This document shows positions 25,626-37,708 of a stretch of DNA of 64,000 bases, piece by piece. The translations under genes were made by a program, and so were the position numbers. Below the pieces are notes generated by a model. The model did no database searches, was not told the origin of the DNA, and saw only the letters and a program-made list of their open reading frames with translations. The DNA comes from Paulownia fortunei (Eukaryota; Streptophyta; Magnoliopsida; Lamiales; Paulowniaceae), in contig CM033113.1 in the NCBI GenBank assembly GCA_019321725.1, positions 6,448,001 to 6,512,000 of the forward strand. The letters run 5' to 3'. Each line of letters opens with the position of its first letter. Positions within the stretch are counted from its first letter, which is position 1.

Positions 25626-26258
25626 ACTTTAAGGGTCAACCAGGACCAGGGATAAATATTTTTGTGCTCAAGTTTCCTTTTTTGTTTTTGTTTGGGGTTA
25701 TGGTTGTTCCTTTTTCCCTTCCTCACTTATCTGGGAGGTATTGGTTTATGTGGATTGTTTGTGATTTTCTTTAAAGTGTGTTTGAATTGAAGAATTTAAA
25801 AGTTTTGTTTTGCTTTCTTTTTGTGTTCGTTATTTTTTAATTTTTTTTTGTTTTTTCTCATGGGGGCGGCATTACACCATTCAGTGCATTATTTTGTTGC
25901 ACCTAATTGAATTAATTCTAAATTATTATGAATTTCAAATCTTTTAGCTGAACTATTTTTCAATTATTACAATAGATTCTATTACACTAATACTTGAGCC
26001 ATTTGAATATTTTTTATTAAAAGGTTACATTAGCTTAAATCCAAGTCCTTAACAAGCTCTCTTTTATCTTCTCTGTACTCTCCGGGATCTTATCTATTTC
26101 TTGGCCTGCTAGAGAGTTACCCTTGCAAGCTAGCATGTAATTTATTCGTAGACAATTACCCTTTTAGCTGTGCACATAGAATTACAGATCCTCGAGGATG
26201 TCTTATGCCTATATCTACTGAATTTCTTCCCATTTGCCACTTAATTGCAATCATATAT
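25626..26258. other. Intergenic spacer and 3' flank of kaurene synthase
   Basis: A T-rich stretch (25670-25860) consistent with 3' UTR and polyadenylation sequence is followed by AT-rich spacer. No gene is seen. Confidence 0.5.
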
Positions 26259-26466
26259 ATATGCCACCAATTCAAAGAAAAAGGAAGCAAGAGATGTGGG
26301 ATTTTTTGGCCAAAATGCTAAAATGAGGATAATTTATTCGAAAATTGTGGAATGGTTGTATACATATGCCACCAACTCAAAGAAAAATGAACCAAATGAG
26401 ACGTGGAATTTTTTGCCAAAATACTAAAATGAGGATAATTTATTCGAAAATTATGGAATGGTTGTT
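26259..26466. repeat. Two-copy tandem repeat, period about 105
   Basis: ATATGCCACCAA at 26259 begins a unit repeated from 26364. Both contain TCAAAGAAAAA, the block AAAATGAGGATAATTTATTC, and TGGAATGGTTGT. It lies just downstream of the IMP dehydrogenase stop codon (26596, minus strand), so it may fall in that gene's 3' flank. Confidence 0.9.
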
Positions 26467-26595
26467 TGCGAAGTGCAAGCAAGAACTGCTTTTTTTGATG
26501 CACTTCTCATTTCGTACAGCAAATAAATCTCTTCCAAAGGAAAAGAAAATATATCATACAGTACAACTTTTGACACAGGAAGGTTGATGAAGATT

Positions 26596-29500
26596 TTAAA
26601 AGGATTTCTTTTCATAAGAGACCAATCCGTGAACTCCGCCTTCAACTTGCGCTGCTCCAGTTCTAACCTGGACAAGTAGAATAAAAGATAATGTGAGTTG
26701 ACAGATAAGCTGCGTTCTATAAAAATTTGCAAGCCACAAATGTGAACTATTTCCCCATATTCACACAAATGCCTGTGGGTAATGTTCCAAGTTTTTTCCT
26801 CACTTAGGCAAAATTTGTAAACCAGAATACCTATGCCAGGAACCAGGGGATTCTACTATTACTAATAAACATCACATAAGTGGAGCAGAAAAGAAGATCC
26901 AAATCCTTAACAAACCAAACCTCTAGCCTTAGAACGCCTGATCTCAAGAGGTCATGGGCGGACTGCAAGGAGGAAGCGCCAAGATCCTGGAATCCCTGCT
27001 TTACGGCTTGCATTGAGTAGGGTATGAACTTCAAAACAGAACCTTTATCAGCCACTGCACCAACCACCCCCTGAGCAATTTTCAACTTAGCTTTATCACC
27101 CAAATATCGAGCATCACTCCCTTTCATCATTGCTTCTAGGGATCCCATACCTCGATACTTTTTGATTCGGCGACCACCCTGTTGTGGCAAACTGCCAACT
27201 CTTAACAAATGAAGAATGTAATATGCAGCCCCAGATACTAAAACACATACACTCAATGAAACTTTCTAAATGTGAAATTAAAATCATGCATAAATGAGAA
27301 ATTGTCCGGAGCTGTAAGGAAGAAAAAGTTGAACATTTGTTAGATAAAAATCTTTTCAAACCACGTAGGAAGGAATTTTGCCTGGAAAAAAAAAAGAAAA
27401 AAACAAACAAAAAGGATAGGAAATGGAATCACATATATATGAGATCAAGATAGCTCAATAGAATGCCAAAAATCATCAGTTGGTTCTGTCAGGCCTATAG
27501 CTCATGTCTTACACAAACACTATATATGCACACCTTCTTGTGTTATTCTCTATTGCTAAGTATAGTAGTTTTAGAGACATATTTTTGCTATAAGAACTTT
27601 GATATCAACATACATACCGCACAATATACATATAAATATATATTTACATATATATACATATAAGAAGTTTTTATACAGAATCTTTATAACTGCTATATCA
27701 CCATCACAATTTCCAACAATTTCTAGCAAAAAGGGGTAGTATATCCCACTTTAAGGGCTTTGATGGTAAAAACTCTAGAAACCTCGTGCTGCATTTAGGG
27801 AGTGAATCGAATTAAAGGACCCAATTATGCATACAAGAACATAGCTGGGTATTTCGAACTGCATAACTATATACCAGCCCAGGCAAACGAACTCTATAAA
27901 GGCAACTTGTTGGGACATCATATTCTCAGAAAAGCGTACTTTGTGGGAGATGACAGGACACAAAATTCGAAGAAAGAGCACTATGCCATTACACAAAGTC
28001 CAGAAAAGGTGAGAGATAGAGCACCAAAGAAGCTAAAAACTCAGAAAAGGAGTAAAAAAATGTAATTTTTACAACAGGATGCGGCTGAACCTGATATTCA
28101 TAAGTGCCAGGAGCTTCACTGCTTCCAGCTAAAAAGCTTCCCATCATTACAGTTGATGCCCCTAGGGTCAAAGCTTTCACAATGTGCCCAGAATTTGATA
28201 TTCCACCATCAGCAATCACAGGTACACCACTATGCGCAGCAATTGATGCAACTTTGTAAACAGCTGTTGCCTGAAAGGGTTTTAAACTCCACTTCAGTTA
28301 CCAACAAACTTTACAATGCTAAATTTTTCTAATACAAGAAATCAGATAATATTACAACAAAAAACAAGTAAAGGACTTGACAATCAGTTTAATACCATTC
28401 TTCATGCATCAACATATATTTGAATATAATCATTTATAACACACATCCAGGCATCATGTATCAGCTATATTTAAATAAGTAAAATAATTTTTAAAACACT
28501 GTTCTATAGAACATTTTTTCTAACTTTATACTACTAGCAATGAAGGCTTAGATTAGAAATATCCATCAGCAGCATTAGCTTAATGCCAACAAAGCCAAAC
28601 AATGACTTACCTGTCCCCGCCCAACAGCACATACTTCTTGGGTGGTACAAATGGAACCTGATCCCATTCCAACTCTCAGACCATCCACCCCCGCCTGAAT
28701 CAAGTTTTGTGCCTGGTATGCCGTCACTACATTCCCACCAATCAAGTCCAGCTCTGGATACATCTTCTTCGCATACTTAATCATCTCAATCTGATAAATT
28801 GAGTTCCCTTGAGAACTATCAAGAACCACCACATTCACCCCTGCCTTCACCAAATGCTCCAATCTCTCCTTCTCCGATTCCCGCGTCCCTATCGCAGCCC
28901 CCACCAGAAAATCCCCATCAGACCCCACCGAGGGCAACCCCAACTTCGGAAAACCATGAATTCGCTCCACATCATCACTCGTCACCAAGTTCACGATTTC
29001 TTCTCCCTCATCCCCATAATCCCTCACCAATGGCACAAAATCGAGCTTGTCTTTGGCCAAATAACCCGCAACATCCTCAAAGCTATAACTAGCCGGAAGT
29101 GAAACGGATGACTTTGTCATGTACTCAGAAACCCTAACTTCCTTATCAGCTAATTTCTCCCAATCAGATTTCTTCACACTACCCAAGAGTTTCGACTTTT
29201 CACGCCCTGACTCGGTCACAAAAATGCAGGGAGAGGAAGAGAACTCATCATCGGATAAAATCGAATCGGAGGGAGACTTAAAGATGAGTTCATGAGTAAA
29301 CGGTATTCTGTGCGATTTAGCGAGGCGAATTAGAGCTGCCTGGTTAGAAGCGGGGGTGTTGGAGTGTATAATACCGATGGCGCCGAGAGAAGCCATGGCG
29401 GCTGCCATGGAGGATTCGGTGACGGTGTCCATGGGAGAGGAGACGCAGGGAGTGGCGAGGGCCACGTGTCGGCTGAGCTTGGTGGACAGAGAAACGGCAT

Positions 29501-29618
29501 CGGTTGGGAAGTCGATGTAGTGAGGAAGGAAGATTACGTCATCGTATGTGTAGGAGTAGCCCTGACTGAATAATCTCACCGCCGGGAATCCGTCGTCAAG
29601 AATCGGAGCTCCGTCCAT
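26596..29618 (-). CDS. IMPDH: Inosine-5'-monophosphate dehydrogenase
   Basis: It oxidises IMP to XMP with NAD+, the committed step to guanine nucleotides, in the cytosol. Exons in transcription order are 29618-28611, 28270-28091, 27178-26921 and 26667-26596, giving 505 residues, the normal plant length. The N-terminus [20 protein letters not shown], then SPMDTVTE and [13 protein letters not shown], belongs to the TIM barrel. A CBS-pair insert occupies roughly residues 105-215 ([26 protein letters not shown]). The active-site loop [13 protein letters not shown] carries the catalytic Cys at 324. The phosphate site is [17 protein letters not shown] with MMGSFLAG. The flap [17 protein letters not shown] is intact, and the end is [13 protein letters not shown]. 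The ATG was chosen because the family begins a few residues before the [11 protein letters not shown] block. Confidence 0.96.
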
Positions 29619-31401
29619 CGCCGTCGCTGAACAATGTAGATAAACTTGTGGGGGTTAATGGTTTATTACAAATATTTTAGGGTTTTAGATGTTGGAGTGA
29701 ATCACGGCTCTTTATTTTAGTACTGTGCTTATTTTTCGGTGGTAGATGAGACAGACGCCACTCTATGAATAGAGTTTGGAGGGAAAAATCCAAACAGTTA
29801 GGTGTGCGGGCCGGGTGGGGACCCGTCACATCGCCTTTGGATATATTCTATATTAAAAATAAAAAAATTAATTAGCAACCGAATAATTGATTAATGATAG
29901 CTTATGTTGGGGAATTATTTTTATAAACCCACGTATTCAAATGAATTTATCGATGATCATTGGAATATTTATATTTCCTTAAGATTGATATTTGTTTGTA
30001 TATGGTATATGAGTGTAATATTTCTTAAATCGTTCGTCAAAAAATTATCTAAATTTATGATGAAAAATAAAAAATGAATAATCCCAAATGATCATTATAT
30101 TCATAAATAAAAAAATATAAATTAAATAGGATAAGATATGCATCTTTCTTTTTATAGGAATATATTTATTCAAATGAAATTTGGATGTATGACTTATACT
30201 TTTATAGGAATAAATTCATTCGAACCAAAATTTAACTTTCGATTCACATTATTAGTTGTTGGTTCATACATAATGGTCACTGAATTGACTTAACATAGCT
30301 ATATAATGTACTATGAATATTCTTCGTCCCATGATTAATAAGTATGCATTAAATAGTCTTCATTTATTATTTTGATCATTTTAAAATTTTTATAACTCGA
30401 ATCTAATTTAAATATTAAAAAATTTAACTTTACACCATTTCAACGAGTTTAAAATCTTGGTTAACTCAATTTTTGGGAAATCGAGGTCTAATCTTCACAT
30501 ACCTCTCAAGTGCTGTATGGTCATTTCATCTTGGAGCAAGATCAATTTGTATCTAGTATTTTCAAATAGCATTTTGATCTCAAAATCGTGTGATACTTTT
30601 GGTATGTGAAAAATACACACAAAGCACGAACTATTAACTGCTTTTGAATAATTGTTGAAGTTTTATTAAAGATTATGAAGGTTTTCATTTGTATTTTCAA
30701 TACTGTTAAGATAAATCCCAAAACTATGCAATTAATTTCCTCATTTCTCACATTAGAATTTATACCGATTGCAGTTTGTCTAAATCACTGTTTTGTTGCT
30801 CATTTCAATCGTCAAAATTCAGAGATACTTTTCTTTTTCCTGGCACTTTAGTGCATTGAATTTAGACTATATGTGTTTTGTGGTTTCAAACTTCTAATTA
30901 AAAGATTAAGTTAAGCTGATCACCAAACAATGTGGTGTGGAATTTGATCAAACTATAAAGTTGGTAATTTTATTACTAGTTTTTTGCATAATTCATAACA
31001 AAAAAGATAATCCAAACCAAAACAAGACCTTAAAATAATGCAAGAATTATAAGCTAGACTTGTAGTATTAGCTGAACAGCTATTCATATGGTGTATATCA
31101 GGATTGAAATCAAACATACACCATTTTTCTCCATGACACCAAAGTCCAAAATTCAATGTGTAAATATACTTAATAAACCCGTATGCATAATACAAAATCT
31201 TGGCCCAAATGAAGAACACTAAATGTAAAGCTGCTACTATCTGAGGAATCATATGTCCTGCTCTCATTCTAGGTTTATTTGATCAGAGGAGAAATAACTC
31301 TTTTTTTTTTTTTTTCTTTTTTTCATATCCGTTCTTTCTTTGCTCCACATATTGTCACAATCCTTTAATCCATATACACCGGCTGCTATTTTCTTGAAGA
31401 A
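29619..31401. other. Intergenic region: IMPDH promoter and X8-gene 3' flank
   Basis: The first about 200 bp upstream of the IMPDH start (29619-29830) is relatively GC-rich and presumably holds its leader and promoter. The rest is AT-rich spacer with no convincing gene. Short translated ORFs (30542-30751, 30953-31267, minus) are Leu/Ile/Phe-rich, as expected from AT-rich DNA. A poly-T tract lies at about 31300-31325. Confidence 0.45.
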
Positions 31402-32947
31402 TTAAAAGTAGAGAAAATGGCACCCATCATAACCTGCAGACAAAAATAAGGAAAGAAGCATCTTCATGAAGTTCATATCTACATATATGATGCTTGAGTT
31501 GATATTCATAAGACCCTAAAGTTAATTAGACCATATATGGTAAAGATATAACATGAAAGAAATAGAATAAGATGAAATAACACTGATAAAATGGTAATTA
31601 AGTCACCATTTTAGTATTTTGGATTTCATGTTCCAATTTGGTCTTGCATTTTGTATTGCAGTTGATGATACACACTAAGTATATATAATTCATGTCCAAT
31701 ACATATTTAAAGAAACATTTTATATATTTGGTATGTACAAGATGTAACAGCAGATTGAACAGAAGATCCAATGTGCTATTTTAGTGAATGTGAACTTACT
31801 TGGATCGACGGTGACAAGCACTGCTGTTCCTCCAAAATCACAGGTACCTCCAGTAACCTTAGTTCTTTGCCAGTAGCTATTGAATGCGAAAGATGCATGT
31901 GCAAATAGAGTGTTGGGCCGAAAGCATGATCCACTGGGCTGAATCTGGTCACAATCAGCTCCAGACCCACAAGCATAGTTCATTGCTTCTTGGATGATTG
32001 GGTCGGGCACCGAAGCCTTGGCCACGCACCACAGGGCCGTGGCTGGGGCCCGGTGAGGAGGCGGCGGCACAGTTGGTGGTGGGAAAACAATGGGTGGCAA
32101 GAACCTTGGGGTTGGAACAAATCCAGAAGGAGACGGTATCGTGTGAGGTGGGCTTGGCACGGAGCTTGGTGGGCTGGGCTCATAATAAGGTGGGCTTAAG
32201 ACAGGTTGTGTTGGCGTGGGGACATTTGTTGGTGGATTTGGAAATGGTGTACTTTGGGGTGGGCTGGGGGTTGCGCCTTCTGGAGTTGAAGGTGGGATTG
32301 GGATTGGGATTGGGGTTGGGCCGGGCAATGTGGGGACGGTGGAGGCGGGAGGTGGTGATGGTGTGTAGCCTCCCATTGGGCTTGGGATGGTAGAAGGTGG
32401 CTGTGGGGTGAATGGTGGATACACACAATATGGAGGGGTATTTTCGGGCAAAGGGAAAGGAGGAAGTGAATCGTAGGGTGCCAAGGCAAATGGTGAACTT
32501 ACGTATGGATCAGTGTTTGATGAATCCAATGCAATATCTGTGTCAAACTTCCTGAAAAAATGAAATTTTCTAGGAGGTTTGGTGTTTGAACTTCTGAAAT
32601 GCTTTCCGGCTCTGTATTGGTGAATTGTTTTTGTAGCATCTGATCAGCATCAAGAATTGAGTTACTCATTGTTAAAAAAACTATTGTTTCCTAACAACTT
32701 AAAGTTAAAACAATACTAGTGCTCAAGTAGCTGAATAATGTTGTGTGATTAGATTGTTTTACGACAACCAACTTCACCTAAGTCTTTTATTTCAAATTCG
32801 TGTTTTAAAACAATCTTAAACTTAGCAGCGATGACTACTCCAAAATCATGTAAAACGAGAAGAAAACAGAGCAATAAACAACTCACCACACTGCACAAGG
32901 CAAATGGCTGCAAAACATACATATAGTCCTAAAATGCACAACCGCAT
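31402..32947 (-). CDS. Secreted proline-rich X8-domain (CBM43) protein
   Basis: X8 domains bind callose (beta-1,3-glucan) and occur at plasmodesmata and cell walls. Exons in transcription order are 32947-32887, 32639-31800 and 31433-31402, giving 310 residues. Residues 1-20 (MRLCILGLYVCFAAICLVQC) are a classic signal peptide on their own exon. A basic stretch (KPPRKFHFFRK) follows, then a long Pro/Ser/Thr-rich linker (about residues 80-218) with PSPP and PIPIPIPP repeats. The C-terminal X8 domain runs from WCVAK (about 224) through CGSGADCDQIQPSGSCF, FAFNSYWQ and GGTCDFGGTA to DPSYDGCHFLYF, with the six spaced Cys preserved. It ends right after the domain with no hydrophobic GPI-anchor tail, unlike the PDCB proteins. 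The last 10 residues come from a 32-nt exon. Confidence 0.9.
32294..32320 (+). other. Potential G-quadruplex in the X8 gene template strand
   Basis: The plus strand reads GGGATT three times and then GGGGTTGGG, i.e. five runs of at least three G separated by 2-3 nt loops. It is the complement of the PIPIPIP codons of the proline-rich linker, so the mRNA itself is C-rich and only the template DNA strand could fold. Confidence 0.55.
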
Positions 32948-35278
32948 TCGAAGAACTCCATTTTTCTCCATTGGGAAAAATCAAGAAAGCTCCAAACAGA
33001 ACTCCAATTCTTGAACTGAACTTCTGGTGCTACCCCCACCACAGATACACCACAGAGCAGAATCAAATCAATGGCTATATATATAGAACGATAAACAAAA
33101 GTGGGAGACCGGCCAAAAACAAGAAGGAATGATAAGGCCAAAAAGATGATTCTTTAGCAGCAGCCCACTTTGCACTGTCACACATTGGTGCTTAGAAATG
33201 TGTATCAGAAGAAATGTAAAAGAGTGGGAAAAAGTAGTTGAATAAGTGCATATTTTAGAGGGGAGGAAGCGTACACAGGTCAAGTATTTGTCTTTCATTT
33301 GATCGGAAGTATATAGATATGTGGGCATATATGCTTGCCTTGACATAGGAAAAAACCCAAAAGTTTGAGTTTTTCGGCCCTTTTTCTTTTGCTTGCTTTC
33401 CACTCAAAGCCCTCCTCCTCCACCATCTCCCACACTTTCTGCTCGTTTTGATCAGACTGAGAATTAATGGTACATTAGTTGATAATTCTATGTTTGCAAG
33501 ATGCTTTGGATTACATGACCTCTGAATCAATCTTAGGATTTCTGTTTTAATCTGACTCATCAGACTTCTAGTATTCCATCAAGATATAGTACTAGAATTT
33601 ATATTCTCTGTTTCTGTTTGTTTGAGCTCAAGGAAATCATTAATTAAATATGTAAGCTTTGAGCTCAAGTTTATAGTATCTTATGTTGTGTGCATTGTGC
33701 ACTTTGAATTTAATATAAGGCCAAATAATTAAGGGAGCAAACCAATAATTAATAATTTTGCATGATTCTAAATATATATTTAAAAAAATAATTTATACGT
33801 GTATATAATATTCAATACAAAATGCAACATAAAATTATAATAAATAATTTAAACTATTTTTTTTTTTTTTTTGTTTTTTTTTTTATAGATAAGAGGAGTC
33901 GAGATATTACACAAATAATATGTTATACAAAGTTTTCTTTTCCTTTATGTATGCAAATACAAAAACCTTGAAAATTTACATTTTTATCACCATCACCATT
34001 GTTCACCCATCAGTGTACGCTCTCTTTAATTTTTTGCAAATAAAATTGAGACTAAAACTAATTTATGTTTAGAGTAAAGAACCTAGAAAAAAGGTTAATG
34101 CTAAAAACTTTTAATAACTAGAACGATGGAAAATTAATACATCCAAACGGAGCAGGTACATGCTTAGGAAATATCTAAAAGAAATTATCGATTTTATCTT
34201 AAAAGTTAAAAATTTGATAATAGATAGTATAAAATAACGTTCTTGATAGAAAAATACTCTGCAAATAATAGTTTTAAAAACGCGTGTGATATCTAATTCA
34301 GTTGCAAAATTTCCAAAATAATACTTAAATGAAAAATATGAGATGCAATCTGATTACATAAATCAACATAATTATCTGTCCAAAACCATTTTTAATTCCC
34401 ATTAAAAAAACACAACCTTATGTTTGGAGTATTTGGGGTGTTTTGGAAACGTTTCGTGAGAATGTATTTTGGCTGTTTTATCGTGGAATGTGTTGAAAAT
34501 TAAAATGTATTTAATTTTGTTTTGAAAGCGATTGATTTGATTAAAAAAAAATTATTTTGTTTTTTAATAGGATATTTTTTGATTGTAAATGCTATATTAT
34601 GTGAGATTTTATTTGATTTGTAGTATCACATTAAATTTGTATATTTATATTATTAAATTAATATAATAATTGAAAATATATATTTATAGTAAGATATGAT
34701 AGAAGATGTAACTATATATATTATATTGCTTATAGACTTAATGATTGGAATCTTTATAAAGATATATCTAATGTGATATTATAATTGAAATGTATATATA
34801 TGTATAGATTGATTAGGATTTTTAAAAAATAATTTGAAGAAAGAGGGAGATTTATTTTTGGAGAATTCCCAAAAACTTTTAAATATTTGGTTTTATTACT
34901 GGGAATGTTTTACCAAAAAAATAAAGAAAAAAAAAAAAAAAACATTGCCAAAACTTTTTTTCTTCTCTTACTCTAACGGGCTACGGTAAACAAAGAGCGA
35001 CAAAATTAGAGGCCCAAACCCAAAAGTCGAAACAGCACAACCCGGAGGTCATTTACAACGAGACCCGGCCCTTTTTTTGGCGGCTCATATGGTCGCGGGT
35101 CGCCCTGACATAGAATAGCGGTGCAAATTTCACAACAGCAAAGGGTTTAGGGTTTTTGCAAGCTCACCAAAGTGGAAAATTTGTCAAGATTATTCACCTG
35201 GTACGAAAGTCATCTTCTAGAAATTTCTTTGTTATGAATATTTTACCTCACCCCATTTCCTAAATCAACATTTTGGAA
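32948..35278. other. Divergent intergenic region upstream of the X8 and PPR genes
   Basis: A TATATATATA run at about 33076-33086 lies roughly 130 bp upstream of the X8 start and could be its TATA box. From 33600 to about 34960 the DNA is AT-rich spacer with a long T-run (about 33858-33884) and an A-run near 34925-34945. GC rises again from about 34980 to 35160, the likely promoter and leader of the PPR gene. No other gene is seen. Confidence 0.5.
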
Positions 35279-37708
35279 ATGATACTGCGCGCCCTTTTGC
35301 TCTCAAAAAATCTGAGACAATCAAGAAAAATATTCAGTCAAAATAACATAGAGTTGAAATCTTTATCCTTGCTGGATAATTCCAACCCATTTTTTGGTAA
35401 AATTACTGCCTTTTGTTTGTCAAATGACCGTAATTTTATTAGAGAGTATTGTTCTGGGAAGCATGGTAGGGAAGATTCCCATGAGTGGACTGAAGAAATA
35501 GACTATTTAGATGAGTCAGGCAGCGTTATTTACTCCGGTAAGGGTATAAGATCGGTTGAGCCAGGGATAGATGACCATGTAATGGTAGGTGGATTGAGAA
35601 AGCCCATTTTAAACATTTCAGCTGTGGCTAAGATAGTTGAGGTCGTGAAGAGGTGGAGATGGGGCCCTGATATGGAGACCCAATTGGATAAACTGCAGTT
35701 TGTGCCAAACATGATTCACATCACTCAGGCATTGAAGATAATTGACGACAGCGATGCTTTGTTGAGTTTGTTTCGATGGGCCAAGAGGCAATCTTGGTAT
35801 CTGCCTAATGATGAGTGTTATGTTATGCTGTTCGACAAGTTGAATTTAAGTAGAGATTTTGATGGGATTCAGTTGGTTTTTGAGGAAATGGTTTGTGATT
35901 CAGGTGGAATTGGGACGTCTTCCTTTGGCGCATATAACAGGGTACTTCAATATCTGGCTAAGGCTGAGAAATTAGAGGTTACATTCTGTTGTTTCAAGAA
36001 AGTTCATGAGCTGGCTTGCAAACTTGATACTCAAACTTATAATGCACTTATAACTTTGTTTCTGACTAAAGGGTTACCTTATAAGGCATTTGAGATTTAC
36101 GAGAACATGGAAAAAGATGGGTGTTCCTTAGATGCATCAACTTATGACATGATGATACCAAGCCTCGCTAAGTCTGGTCGCCTAGATGCTGCTCTGAAGC
36201 TTTTTCAGGAGATGAAAGAAAAGAATTATCGACCAACTTCTGGGATTTTTGTTTCTCTTGTTGATACGATGGGGAAGGCTGGGAGGTTGGACACAGCAAT
36301 GAAAGTGTACATGGAAATGCAAGGTTTTGGGTTGAGGCCATCTGGAGCCATGTTTGTTTCTCTAATTGAGTCATTTGTTAAGGCTGGAAAGCTGGAGACA
36401 GCACTCAGGCTCTGGGATGAGATGAAGAAAGCTGGGTTTAGACCTAACTATGGGCTGTACACTATGATTGTTGAGGCCCATGCTAAATCCGGGAAGCTTG
36501 AGATTGCAATGTCGATCTTCTCAGATATGGAAAAGGCTGGATTTTTACCCACTCCATCTACCTACTCTTCTCTCTTGGAGATGCATGCTGCTTCTGGACA
36601 AGTGGATGCTGCAATGAAACTGTACAACTCCATGACAAATGCAGGTTTGAGGCCGGGTCTGAGCACTTATACAGCTCTTCTGACTTTACTGGCAAAAAAG
36701 AAGCTTGTGGATGTGGCTGCAAAAATTTTGCTTGAGATGAAGACCATGGGTTATTCAGTTGAAGTAAATGCTAGTGATGTTCTCATGGTTTATATAAAGG
36801 ATGGTTCAGTTGATCTTGCTTTGAGGTGGCTGCGCTTCATGGGTTCATCAGGCATTCGAACAAATAATTTCATCATTAGGCAGCTATTTGAGTCATGCAT
36901 GAAGAGTGGCTTATACGAGTCTGCTAAGCCTCTTCTTGAAACATATGTGAATGCTGCTGCTAGGGTTGACCTCATACTTTACACATCAATTCTAGCCCAT
37001 CTTATAAGATGCCAGGAAGAGCTCAATGAGAGGCATTTGATGTCAATCTTGAGTGCTACAAAGCATAAGGCTCATGCTTTCTTGTGCGGACTCTTTACTG
37101 GACCTGAACAGAGGAAACAACCAGTTTTATCTTTTGTGAGGGAATTCTTCCAAGGTATTGATTATGAATTGGAAGAAGGAGCTGCTAGGTACTTTGTTAA
37201 TGTCCTCCTTAACTACCTTATCCTAATGGGACAAATAAATCGTGCTCGGTGTGTCTGGAAAGTTGCATATGAGAACAAGCTTTTCCCTAAGGCAATCGTG
37301 TTTGATCAACACATTGCCTGGTCCCTCGATGTCAGGAACTTGTCTGTTGGAGCAGCTCTTATAGCAGTCGTGCACACCCTTCATAGATTCAGAAAGCGCA
37401 TGTTATATTATGGTGTTGTCCCAAGACGGATCAAATTAGTCACTGGACCAACTTTGAGGATAGTGGTGGCACAAATGCTAAGCTCCATGGAATCACCATT
37501 TGAGGTTAGTAAGGTTGTTTTAAGGGCCCCAGGGGATTCCGTGCTAGAGTGGTTTAAGAAACCAATTGTCCAGCAATTCCTTTTAAATGAGATTCCATCA
37601 AGATCTGACATCCTGATGCATAAGCTCAATACACTTTTCCCTAGTTCAGCACCTGAAATCAGATCTTTATCTCCTCCTAAACCTCTTGTTGCTGGAAAGG
37701 GAATGTAA
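35279..37708 (+). CDS. P-class pentatricopeptide repeat protein with SMR-like C-terminus (At1g79490/EMB2217-like)
   Basis: PPR proteins bind organelle RNA in a sequence-specific way. This one is intronless, 809 residues from the ATG at 35279; two further in-frame codons lie upstream but begin with TTG. It matches, from memory, the single-copy Arabidopsis gene At1g79490 (EMB2217) along its whole length. Tandem 35-residue PPR motifs run roughly from residue 180 to 520, e.g. TYNALITLFLTKGLPYKAFE, SGRLDAALKLFQEMKEKNYR, AGKLETALRLWDEMKKAGFR and SGKLEIAMSIFSDMEKAGFL. The conserved C-terminal region (ILSATKHKAHAFLCGLFTGP, GAARYFVNVLLNYL) ends in an SMR-like segment around 675-745 (SLDVRNLSVGAALIAVVHTL, KLVTGPTLRIVVAQML). 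The basic, Ser/Asn-rich N-terminus fits a mitochondrial or plastid leader. Confidence 0.93.
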   Translation: MILRALLLSKNLRQSRKIFSQNNIELKSLSLLDNSNPFFGKITAFCLSNDRNFIREYCSGKHGREDSHEWTEEIDYLDESGSVIYSGKGIRSVEPGIDDHVMVGGLRKPILNISAVAKIVEVVKRWRWGPDMETQLDKLQFVPNMIHITQALKIIDDSDALLSLFRWAKRQSWYLPNDECYVMLFDKLNLSRDFDGIQLVFEEMVCDSGGIGTSSFGAYNRVLQYLAKAEKLEVTFCCFKKVHELACKLDTQTYNALITLFLTKGLPYKAFEIYENMEKDGCSLDASTYDMMIPSLAKSGRLDAALKLFQEMKEKNYRPTSGIFVSLVDTMGKAGRLDTAMKVYMEMQGFGLRPSGAMFVSLIESFVKAGKLETALRLWDEMKKAGFRPNYGLYTMIVEAHAKSGKLEIAMSIFSDMEKAGFLPTPSTYSSLLEMHAASGQVDAAMKLYNSMTNAGLRPGLSTYTALLTLLAKKKLVDVAAKILLEMKTMGYSVEVNASDVLMVYIKDGSVDLALRWLRFMGSSGIRTNNFIIRQLFESCMKSGLYESAKPLLETYVNAAARVDLILYTSILAHLIRCQEELNERHLMSILSATKHKAHAFLCGLFTGPEQRKQPVLSFVREFFQGIDYELEEGAARYFVNVLLNYLILMGQINRARCVWKVAYENKLFPKAIVFDQHIAWSLDVRNLSVGAALIAVVHTLHRFRKRMLYYGVVPRRIKLVTGPTLRIVVAQMLSSMESPFEVSKVVLRAPGDSVLEWFKKPIVQQFLLNEIPSRSDILMHKLNTLFPSSAPEIRSLSPPKPLVAGKGM

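Noticed and set aside
28583..29573. Plus-strand ORFs, Pro/Ser/His-rich
   Set aside because: Antisense shadows of IMP dehydrogenase exon 1.
31990..32489. Several overlapping ORFs on both strands in the proline-rich segment
   Set aside because: They are shadows of the low-complexity Pro/Ser codons of the X8 protein, which has the signal peptide and domain.
35273..35278. Two extra N-terminal codons for the PPR protein
   Set aside because: The codon at 35273 is TTG, not ATG. The first true ATG in this frame is at 35279, so the CDS was started there.
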